From Acidimicrobiales bacterium (GTDB taxonomy: Bacteria; Actinomycetota; Acidimicrobiia; Acidimicrobiales; Bog-793), in contig JASHRK010000049.1 of assembly GCA_030037405.1 (NCBI GenBank), positions 1 to 5,004 on the forward strand: a stretch of DNA of 5,004 nucleotides. Direction: 5' to 3'. Each line of letters opens with the position of its first letter. Position 1 is the first letter of the stretch. Below, piece by piece: positions 1 to 5,004 of the stretch. Made by a program: the position numbers and the translations under genes. The notes beneath the pieces are model-generated. The model made no database searches. It was not told where the DNA came from and saw only the letters and a program-made list of their open reading frames with translations.

Positions 1-192
1 GAGCACGACGGCCTCACCGGAATGGAGGGGGAGCAGGCCGCAGCAAAGGCGAAGCAGGCTCGTCTTGCCCGCGCCGTTCGGACCGCGAAGGTGTGCGACC
101 TCTCCCTCCTCGATCTCGAGCGAGACCCCGGCGAGAAGGGGGAAGCGACCGGCGAGGGCGACGGCCTCACGGAGACGTACGGCAGGCGCCAT
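1..192 (-). CDS. ABC transporter ATP-binding protein, N-terminal fragment (CcmA-like)
   Basis: Only the first 64 codons are in the window; the gene runs off the left edge. The translation starts MAPAVRLREAVALAGRFPLL and carries a complete Walker A motif, GPNGAGKT, at residues 37-44, followed by SLLRLCCGLLPLHSGE, the usual spacing of an ABC ATPase. This domain hydrolyses ATP on the cytoplasmic side to power a membrane partner. Walker B, the LSGGQ signature and the H-loop lie outside the window. The short N-terminus and the GPNGAGKTSLLR...GLLP stretch resemble CcmA, the ATPase of the haem exporter used in cytochrome c maturation, but 64 residues cannot exclude another ABC family. The start is well fixed: an in-frame TAG lies six codons upstream, no other start codon falls between, and GAGG sits 8 bases before the ATG. 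It follows gmd on the same strand after 93 bp, so it may belong to a separate transcription unit. Confidence 0.8.
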   Translation of the reverse strand, partial: MAPAVRLREAVALAGRFPLLAGVSLEIEEGEVAHLRGPNGAGKTSLLRLCCGLLPLHSGEAVVL

Positions 193-248
193 TTGACTTG
201 CCTCATGCTATGGGCCGGCGTGCACGGTTGGCCAAGCGGGCCCCCGGC

Positions 249-285
249 GCAGGCGTCCGTCACCGGCTCGGCGAGGGACGCCAGC
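249..285 (-). terminator. Inverted repeat directly after the gmd stop, possible terminator
   Basis: The arms ggcgtcc (252-258) and ggacgcc (276-282) are perfect complements around a 17-base loop. After one A-A mismatch, two further pairs (249-250 with 284-285) extend the stem. It begins at the base after the gmd stop codon and ends about 57 bases before the next start, where a transcript-end hairpin would sit. No T-run follows on the minus strand, so it is not a classical intrinsic terminator; T-poor hairpins are common at the ends of high-GC actinobacterial genes. It could also be an mRNA-stabilising stem or chance in GC-rich DNA. Confidence 0.35.
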
Positions 286-1254
286 TCAGCTGACCTGGCG
301 GCGGAGGAGATCGATGTCGGCGTCGACCATCATCTGCACGAGCGTCTCGAAGGGCACCTCGGTCTTCCAACCGATCTTCGCCTTTGCCTTCGCCGAGTCG
401 CCGACGAGCATGTCGACCTCGGCGGGCCGGAGGAACCGGTCGTCGATCACGACGTAGCGCTCCATGGCGAGTCCCGCACGGTCGAAGGCGACCTCGCAAA
501 GCTCGCGAACCGAGTGGGTCTCCCCCGTCGCCACGACGTAGTCGTCGGGCTCCTCCTGCTGGAGCATCGCCCACATGGCACGCACGTAATCGCCGGCGTA
601 CCCCCAGTCGCGCTGCGCCTCGAGGTTGCCGAGGCGAAGCTCGCTCGCAATTCCGAGCTTTATCTGGGCGACGCCGTGGCTCACCTTGCGCGGGAGGAAC
701 TCGAGGCCCCGTCGAGGGCTCTCGTGGTTGAAGAGGATCCCCGACGAGGCGTGCATGTCATAGCTCTCGCGGTAGTTGACGGTGATCCAGTGCCCGTACA
801 CCTTGGCGACGCCGTACGGGCTACGGGGATAGAACGGAGTCGCCTCGTTCTGGGGGACCGTCTGCACCTTGCCGAACATCTCCGAGGAGCTCGCTTGGTA
901 GAAACGGATCTCCGGGTCCGTGAGGCGGATGGCGTCGAGGACCTTCGTCACGCCGAGCGCCGTCACGTCACCTGTCAGCACCGGTTGGCTCCAAGAGGTC
1001 TTGACGAAGGATTGCGCCGCCAGGTTATAGACCTCGTTGGGGCGGAAGTCCCGCAGGATCTCCATTATCGAGACCTCGTCGAGGATGTCGCCCGGGACGA
1101 GGGTGAGCTGGTCCTGGATGTGATAGATGCGCTCGAAATTCACGGTGCTCGAGCGCCTGAGCATGCCTGCGACCTCGTAGCCCTGTGCCAGTAGCAGCTC
1201 CGCCAGGTAAGAACCGTCCTGACCGGTTATCCCGGTGATGAGGGCACGTGGCAC
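286..1254 (-). CDS. gmd: GDP-mannose 4,6-dehydratase
   Basis: This cytoplasmic extended short-chain dehydrogenase (322 aa) converts GDP-D-mannose to GDP-4-keto-6-deoxy-D-mannose, the branch point to GDP-L-fucose, GDP-D-rhamnose and related deoxy sugars. The N-terminal Rossmann fold has the nucleotide-binding motif GITGQDG (residues 8-14). RRSS (33-36) fits the NADP-phosphate-binding stretch of Gmd. The catalytic set is in place: S123 and E125 in ASSSEMFG, and Y147 and K151 in SPYGVAK. The Gmd hallmark NHESPRRG (177-183 region) and RDWGYAGDYVRAMW (215-228) are also present. Where E. coli Gmd has Thr in the catalytic triad, this protein has Ser123, a conservative change. At 322 aa it is somewhat shorter than the roughly 340-375 aa of many bacterial Gmd proteins, but both ends look intact. 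The start is GTG; an in-frame TAG four codons upstream leaves no other choice. It begins 15 bp after the membrane-protein gene, consistent with one operon. No GDP-fucose synthase or GDP-4-keto-6-deoxymannose reductase lies in the window. Confidence 0.95.
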   Translation of the reverse strand: MPRALITGITGQDGSYLAELLLAQGYEVAGMLRRSSTVNFERIYHIQDQLTLVPGDILDEVSIMEILRDFRPNEVYNLAAQSFVKTSWSQPVLTGDVTALGVTKVLDAIRLTDPEIRFYQASSSEMFGKVQTVPQNEATPFYPRSPYGVAKVYGHWITVNYRESYDMHASSGILFNHESPRRGLEFLPRKVSHGVAQIKLGIASELRLGNLEAQRDWGYAGDYVRAMWAMLQQEEPDDYVVATGETHSVRELCEVAFDRAGLAMERYVVIDDRFLRPAEVDMLVGDSAKAKAKIGWKTEVPFETLVQMMVDADIDLLRRQVS

Positions 1255-1269
1255 GGCACCGTTCTACAC

Positions 1270-2487
1270 CTAGAGGAAAAGGATCAGTTGCAGCGCCGCA
1301 CCGCCCCAGGTCACCAGCGTGAGGAGAGAGACGACGCTCAGTCGCCGGCCCGAGCCGAGGAGAAGGATGACGCTCAGGACCCAGAGGTCGTCCAGGCTCC
1401 GGAAGCCGACGTCGCCGAGCCAGATCGCCTTTGCCAGGCAGATGACGACGACGAGGACGGCGACCCAGGCGAGGCGTTCGTGCAGGAACGCAGACGTGGT
1501 ACGAAGCACTTTGGCCGTTGTGACGACGACGACGACGAGAACGGCGAGCTCCCAGAACCAGACGAGCGATGCCAGCTTCGGCAGGCCGTCGAGGTAGTGC
1601 CGGAAGCCTTGGAGAAAGCCGGCGAAAGGCAGGCTCACGTTTGCCTGTCTCGAGCTCGTGAAGGGGACGGTTCCCGTCGAAGCGTGGATGACGAGCTGCC
1701 AACCGACGAACATGAGGAGGGGCAGGAGCCAGGCCGCGAACTCGCCGCGCCGGAGAACGGACCCGAACGGTTGGCGGCGGGTGAGGGGGCCGACGAAGCT
1801 CGCCAGCCAGGCGAGGGCGACGGCGCCGACGGTTGCAAGAGCCGTCTCCCGGCTGAGCGTTGCCAGACCGAGAGACAGCCCTGCCGCGACAGAGCGGTGG
1901 CGCCGTAGCGCCAGCAAGCCGGCGGCGAGGAAGACCGAGGCGACTATCTCGGTCAAGTCGCGCCCGAGGCTCCAGAGGAACCCGAAGTAGCCTCCGAGCA
2001 ACAAGCCCCAGAGGCAGTGTCGCCCGGCGTCTCTTGCAAAGACGGAGCCGATACCGCTCAGGACGCCGAGGGCGACGAGGTTCACGGCGACGAGCGACCA
2101 GGGAACGAGCGAGGCGTGACCGGCGGCCGCCAGCCAAGCCAGCATCGAGTACACGACTCGGTCGAGGCGCTCTGGATTGTCGAAGGTGATGCCGAAGGCC
2201 GTCTTGGAGAAGTCGACCGGGTCGAGGGCGAGCCGGTAGTAGAACTCGCCGTCGTAACCGGGCCCTGCAACGTGAGGGAGACGCTCGGGAAGCTTCCTTT
2301 CGACGACGTACTTGGTCCCGAGGATGATGAACCGGGAGACCGTTCCCTTCCCGGCCACGAGGGCGCGGAAGGTCGCGAAGACGATGGCGAGGAAGGCTGC
2401 CGTCACGCCGACGGCGGCGGGATGGTCGAGACGATCGGTCACACGCCGGACGGCGGGCGGCACCGGCGCCCGCGTTGCCACGATCAT
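1270..2487 (-). CDS. Polytopic membrane protein with GYDGEFYY motif, putative GT-C-like glycan-assembly protein
   Basis: This 405-residue protein has about nine or ten hydrophobic segments, near residues 25-45, 112-147 (two), 158-194 (two), 215-232, 250-268, 305-325, 338-354 and 368-404 (one or two), so it should sit in the cytoplasmic membrane. Between the first and second segments lies a polar loop with GPGYDGEFYYRLALDP (75-90), followed by ERLDRVVY (107-113). A later conserved-looking patch is LSRETALA (211-218). Membrane proteins with a GYDGxFYY loop occur in bacterial surface-polysaccharide loci, and the layout resembles GT-C-type glycosyltransferases that use polyprenyl-linked sugars; that activity is inference and no substrate can be named. 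The chosen ATG has a strong Shine-Dalgarno, GGGAGG, 9 bases upstream. The same frame stays open far upstream, but there it overlaps the well-supported glycosyltransferase gene and loses membrane-protein character. The spacing of 5 bp upstream and 15 bp to gmd implies co-transcription. Confidence 0.85.
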   Translation of the reverse strand: MIVATRAPVPPAVRRVTDRLDHPAAVGVTAAFLAIVFATFRALVAGKGTVSRFIILGTKYVVERKLPERLPHVAGPGYDGEFYYRLALDPVDFSKTAFGITFDNPERLDRVVYSMLAWLAAAGHASLVPWSLVAVNLVALGVLSGIGSVFARDAGRHCLWGLLLGGYFGFLWSLGRDLTEIVASVFLAAGLLALRRHRSVAAGLSLGLATLSRETALATVGAVALAWLASFVGPLTRRQPFGSVLRRGEFAAWLLPLLMFVGWQLVIHASTGTVPFTSSRQANVSLPFAGFLQGFRHYLDGLPKLASLVWFWELAVLVVVVVTTAKVLRTTSAFLHERLAWVAVLVVVICLAKAIWLGDVGFRSLDDLWVLSVILLLGSGRRLSVVSLLTLVTWGGAALQLILFL

Positions 2488-2492
2488 CTCGC

Positions 2493-3626
2493 TCAGCCTC
2501 CCGTCTGGGCCACGTACGCCGCTCTGTAGAGGTCGGCGAGCCCCGCCGCGCAACTCTCCCACGAGAAGTTCCGCACCCGCCGGCGTCCCTTGTCGACGAG
2601 CGCCTTGCGCAGACCGTCGTCTTCTAGCAGGCGCCCGAGGGACGAGGCGAGCGCCTGCACGTCGCCGGCGGGGACTATCTCCGCGGCGTCTCCCAGCACC
2701 TCTGGCAGCGCTCCGGCGTCGCTCGCGACGACCGGGACCCCGGCTCTCATCGCCTGGAGAGGTGGGTAGCCGAACCCTTCGTACAACGACGGGTAGGCGA
2801 GCACGGAGGCGCCCTCTTGCAGGGCGGAGACCGTCTCGCCGTCCAGCCAGCCCGTGGCGACGATACGGTCCGGGTGGGGCGAGGAGGCGATCGCCTCCTC
2901 GACGGACCGGACGCCCCAACCGGCCCGTCCCGCGAGGACGAGAGCCGTCCCGGGAGAGCTGCCTGCCAGCTCGCCGAAGGCGCGCACCAGCCCGGGGAGG
3001 TCCTTTCGGGGCTCGAAGGTGCCGACGGCGAGGATGTAGCGGGTCGTGCCCGCCGGAAGGAGCCGGCTGGCGGCGGCCCGGCCGGCCGACCCCGGCTCGG
3101 GAAGCTCGGGTACCCCTGAGTGCACCGCCCGTACCCTCTCTGGGGCGGCGCCGAGAACGTCGACGATCTCCTTCGCGACGAAGTGCGAGTGCGTGTGCAC
3201 GAAAGCACCCTCGGCAAGGGCCTTGCGAACGAGGACGGGGAACCTCCGAGTCGGCTCGTCGCACATCTCGGGGAAGCGCACCGGTGTGAGGTCGTGGACA
3301 GATACGACGCGGGCGGCGCGGCGGGTGGGTGGCACGACGAAGTTGGTGCCGTGCACGACGTCGGTCGGCGGCAGGAACCACTCGACCGGAGGAAGCCGCA
3401 CATGCCTCCAGGTACCGAGGAGCGGCCTCGCCGGCATCGCCCGCTGGCGAACGGCGACGCCTTCCGGGACGAGCGGCTCGATCCCTCTGCGTCGCCGCCA
3501 GCTGACGGCAAAGGTGGAGATCTCGACGTCCCCCCGCGCCGCCAGCGCGCGGAGAGCTCCCCCGCAGAACAGACCGACGCCGGTCGGCTGACCGAGAAGG
3601 GGTGTGGCGTCGACCGCCACTCTCAA
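2493..3626 (-). CDS. Glycosyltransferase family 4 (GT-B fold)
   Basis: This 377-residue enzyme has the two Rossmann-like domains of a GT-B retaining glycosyltransferase, which moves a sugar from a nucleotide donor to a glycan or lipid acceptor at the cytoplasmic face. The N-terminal domain opens with RVAVDATPLLGQPTGVGLF, including a glycine-rich acceptor-side loop, and contains VHGTNFVVPP (91-100) and VSVHDLTPVRFPE (108-120). The C-terminal domain has AVGTFEPRKDL (200-210) and the donor-site motif PSLYEGFGYPPLQAM (279-293). In that motif the usual EX7E ends in Gln (E283, Q291) rather than Glu. The donor sugar cannot be read from sequence; neighbouring gmd makes a GDP-deoxyhexose or GDP-mannose-derived donor plausible. 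The frame is open up to 3833, but the extra 69 residues are Ser/Arg-rich and overlap the divergent gene. TTG at 3626 gives the family-like start (M)RVAVDA; GTG at 3620 or GTG at 3656 are alternatives, and none has a good Shine-Dalgarno. It is the first gene of the presumed operon. Confidence 0.92.
   Translation of the reverse strand: MRVAVDATPLLGQPTGVGLFCGGALRALAARGDVEISTFAVSWRRRRGIEPLVPEGVAVRQRAMPARPLLGTWRHVRLPPVEWFLPPTDVVHGTNFVVPPTRRAARVVSVHDLTPVRFPEMCDEPTRRFPVLVRKALAEGAFVHTHSHFVAKEIVDVLGAAPERVRAVHSGVPELPEPGSAGRAAASRLLPAGTTRYILAVGTFEPRKDLPGLVRAFGELAGSSPGTALVLAGRAGWGVRSVEEAIASSPHPDRIVATGWLDGETVSALQEGASVLAYPSLYEGFGYPPLQAMRAGVPVVASDAGALPEVLGDAAEIVPAGDVQALASSLGRLLEDDGLRKALVDKGRRRVRNFSWESCAAGLADLYRAAYVAQTGG
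2497..2502 (-). promoter_or_regulatory. Ribosome binding site of the membrane-protein gene, inside the glycosyltransferase gene
   Basis: The minus strand reads GGGAGG here, 9 bases before the ATG at 2487. It overlaps the last Gly-Gly codons of the glycosyltransferase, whose TGA is at 2493-2495. This close match to the 16S rRNA tail decides the start of the membrane-protein gene and suggests its translation is coupled to termination of the upstream gene. Confidence 0.7.
2880..2901. repeat. 22-bp perfect palindrome within the glycosyltransferase gene
   Basis: The half-site cGAGGAGGCGA is followed directly by its exact complement, with no spacer, and GCGATCGC lies at the centre. It is read through as VEEAIASSP in the glycosyltransferase, in the variable stretch between the two conserved C-terminal motifs. 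A shorter version, GGCGATCGCC, occurs at 4423-4432 in the GGDEF gene and encodes EAIAA. It may be chance in codons for Glu-Glu-Ala-Ile-Ala-Ser-Ser, or a protein- or methylase-binding site. Confidence 0.5.
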
Positions 3627-3739
3627 GACGGGCGAGCAAGTCCGATCGTTGCCCACCTCGTCCACTCGGCTCAACGTTAGCTTGCCCTTTCGGCCGCGTT
3701 CAGCTTCAGACGAGGGCCTAAAAGGTCGATAGAAGTCAT
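3627..3739. promoter_or_regulatory. Divergent intergenic region, presumed to hold both promoters
   Basis: This 113-bp stretch separates the starts of the minus-strand glycan operon and the plus-strand GGDEF gene. It has the clearest drop in GC content of the window, at about 3716-3742 (ctaaaaggtcgatagaag and the bases after it). Because the genes diverge, the promoters of both should lie here or just inside the coding ends. On the minus strand TAACGT (3674-3679) fits a loose TANNNT -10 pattern, but no convincing -35 accompanies it. No operator, riboswitch or strong hairpin was recognised. The boundaries depend on the uncertain start codons on both sides. Confidence 0.35.
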
Positions 3740-5004
3740 ATGGACACGCGCGGGGTGCGGGCCCGGCTGGACGGACGAATGACGAGGAGCTCGACGCGTC
3801 CTGGTAAGCAGGAAGAGCCGACCGGGACAGCAACCTGGTGGACCAGAGTGCCTCCGGGCCTCAGGGCGCTGACTTACACATTCGAGCAAGGCGAGTACCG
3901 CGTAACCGACATAGGCGATCAGCTTGCCGATCATCTCGGTATCTCGCGTGAGGCGATAGTGGCCTCAGCGAGCACTGCCATGGACCTGATCCACGAGGAG
4001 GACCGGGAGCGTTTTCTCGCCGAGCACGCTCAGGGGTTGGAGGACGGTTCCCTGTCGACCGAGTACCGCCTCGTCGGGCGGGACGAGGCGACGGTCTCGG
4101 TCTTCGACAACGCGGTGACCGCCGTCGACGAGACGACGGGAAGTCGCCGCCTCATCGGCCTCTGCCTGGACCTGTCGGCTCGCAAACGCATGGAAGAGGC
4201 ACTGCGATCGAGCAACGAGCAATTCCATGCCGTGGCTGCGAACGTCCCGGGTGCCGTCTACCGCTGCGAGGTGAACGACGCCTGGGTCATCCGGTTCATG
4301 AGCGACCACATCGAGCAACTTGTCGGCTATCCCGCGAGCGACTTCATCGACAATCGAGTGCGTTCCTACGGGTCGATCATCGCCAAGGACGATCGCCCGA
4401 TGATCGCAAGGAGGATCAACGAGGCGATCGCCGCCGCCTCCGGCTACTCCCTCGAGTACCGCCTGATCCACGCCAACGGCTCCCCGCGCTGGATCGCCGA
4501 GCACGGCCAGGTAGTGCTCGGGCCCGACGGGAAGCCGAAGTGGCTCGACGGCGTGATCCTCGACATCTCGCGGGCCAAGCGTGCCGAGCAGGCCCGCGAC
4601 GAAGCAGAAGAGCGACTGCGACACCAGGCTCTCCATGACGCCCTCACGGGGCTGCCCAACCGGGTCCTCTTCCACGAGCGGGTCGCCGAAGCTCTTGCCA
4701 TCGCCGAACGGGAGTCGCGCAACCTCGCCGTGCTGATGCTCGACCTCGACCGCTTCAAGGAGATCAACGACACTCTTGGGCACGCCGCCGGCGACGAGCT
4801 GTTGACAGAGGTGGCAAGGCGGTTGTCCATGGCAACTCGGGCGAGCGACGTGATCGCCCGTTTCGGCGGGGACGAGTTCTCCATCCTCGTGCCGGACGCG
4901 TCGGCGATCGACCTCGTCGACATCGCCGACAGGATCTCGCGGTGTCTCGAAGAGCCCGTCATCGTCGACGAGCTGCCCCTGAACATCGACGTGAGCATCG
5001 GGCT
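3740..5004 (+). CDS. PAS-PAS-GGDEF diguanylate cyclase, C-terminus beyond window
   Basis: At least 421 residues are visible and the frame is open to the window edge. A diguanylate cyclase makes c-di-GMP from two GTP. A first, divergent PAS-like domain spans about residues 43-150 and ends in IGLCLDLSARKRMEEALR. A second, clearer PAS with its PAC tail spans about 160-283 (PGAVYRCEVNDAWVIRFMSD to LDGVILDISRAKRAEQ). A short helical linker leads into the GGDEF domain: DALTGLPNR from about 300, LMLDLDRFKEINDTLGH with metal-binding D335, and RFGGDEF with the active-site GGDEF at 376-380. RASD at 367-370 lies exactly five residues before it and matches the RxxD inhibitory site. No signal peptide or membrane segment is seen, so it is probably a cytosolic sensor. 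The DALTGLPNR and LDLDRFKEINDTLGH wording is typical of proteins with a following EAL domain, which would lie outside the window. The start is uncertain: ATG 3740 or ATG 3779 in the same frame, with an in-frame TAA at 3719. Confidence 0.93.
   Translation, partial: MDTRGVRARLDGRMTRSSTRPGKQEEPTGTATWWTRVPPGLRALTYTFEQGEYRVTDIGDQLADHLGISREAIVASASTAMDLIHEEDRERFLAEHAQGLEDGSLSTEYRLVGRDEATVSVFDNAVTAVDETTGSRRLIGLCLDLSARKRMEEALRSSNEQFHAVAANVPGAVYRCEVNDAWVIRFMSDHIEQLVGYPASDFIDNRVRSYGSIIAKDDRPMIARRINEAIAAASGYSLEYRLIHANGSPRWIAEHGQVVLGPDGKPKWLDGVILDISRAKRAEQARDEAEERLRHQALHDALTGLPNRVLFHERVAEALAIAERESRNLAVLMLDLDRFKEINDTLGHAAGDELLTEVARRLSMATRASDVIARFGGDEFSILVPDASAIDLVDIADRISRCLEEPVIVDELPLNIDVSIG

Noticed and set aside
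193..248. Possible tRNA or small RNA in the gap upstream of the ABC ATPase
   Set aside because: The only structures seen are short GC palindromes (GGGCCC, TTGGCCAA). No cloverleaf or T-loop could be drawn.
22..1194. A 390-codon plus-strand open frame opposite gmd and the ABC ATPase
   Set aside because: It is the antisense of two well-supported genes. Its composition (Asp, Glu, His, Arg and Leu rich, no recognisable motif) is what GC-rich reverse-strand reading gives.
1288..1908. Plus-strand acidic, Asp/Glu-rich open frame
   Set aside because: The acidic runs are the reverse strand of Val and Leu codons in the membrane segments of the real gene.
1025..2137. A 370-codon minus-strand frame across the gmd/membrane-gene junction
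   Set aside because: It is out of frame with both genes and extremely Arg/Pro rich, typical of an off-frame reading of GC-rich coding DNA.
2312..3289. Plus-strand Arg-rich open frame of 325 codons
   Set aside because: It lies antisense to the glycosyltransferase and the start of the membrane gene, with no domain-like sequence.
2488..3639. Upstream extension of the membrane-protein frame, making a 789-codon open frame
   Set aside because: It overlaps the glycosyltransferase in another frame, is Arg/Ala/Gly rich without motifs, and the strong Shine-Dalgarno at 2497-2502 marks the real start.
3965..4783. A 272-codon minus-strand open frame opposite the GGDEF gene
   Set aside because: The plus strand encodes clear PAS and GGDEF motifs throughout; the antisense frame has no family resemblance.

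Overview
The window is high-GC bacterial DNA. Gene density, GC-ending codon choice, GTG/TTG starts and the protein sequences suggest an actinobacterium, perhaps of the Acidimicrobiia type. That placement is inference; no rRNA or marker gene is present. Five protein genes account for nearly all of the window, two of them cut by its edges. No tRNA, rRNA, CRISPR array, insertion sequence or phage gene was seen.

Layout: four genes lie on the minus strand and are read from about 3626 down to 1. In transcription order they are a GT4-family glycosyltransferase (2493-3626), a polytopic membrane protein with a GYDGEFYY motif (1270-2487), a GDP-mannose 4,6-dehydratase (gmd, 286-1254), and, after a 93-bp gap holding an inverted repeat, the first 64 codons of an ABC-transporter ATPase that resembles CcmA (1-192). 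The first three are separated by only 5 and 15 bp, and the Shine-Dalgarno of the membrane gene lies inside the last codons of the glycosyltransferase, so they probably form one operon. On the plus strand, diverging from the operon across about 113 bp, is a PAS-PAS-GGDEF protein (3740 to beyond the window end) with an intact active site and a c-di-GMP inhibitory site.

How they may work together: Gmd makes GDP-4-keto-6-deoxymannose, the precursor of 6-deoxyhexose donors such as GDP-fucose and GDP-rhamnose. The GT4 enzyme would transfer a sugar from a nucleotide donor in the cytoplasm, and the membrane protein may act on lipid-linked sugars or glycan at the membrane. Together they look like part of a cell-surface glycan pathway; the reductase that should follow Gmd is not in the window. 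The divergent diguanylate cyclase could link this surface function to c-di-GMP, but only adjacency supports that. The ABC ATPase probably belongs to a separate downstream unit.

No clearly novel system was found. The points most worth a second look are the Gln in place of the second Glu of the GT4 EX7E motif, a 22-bp perfect palindrome inside the GT4 gene, the poorly characterised GYDGEFYY membrane protein, and the divergent cyclase/glycan arrangement.
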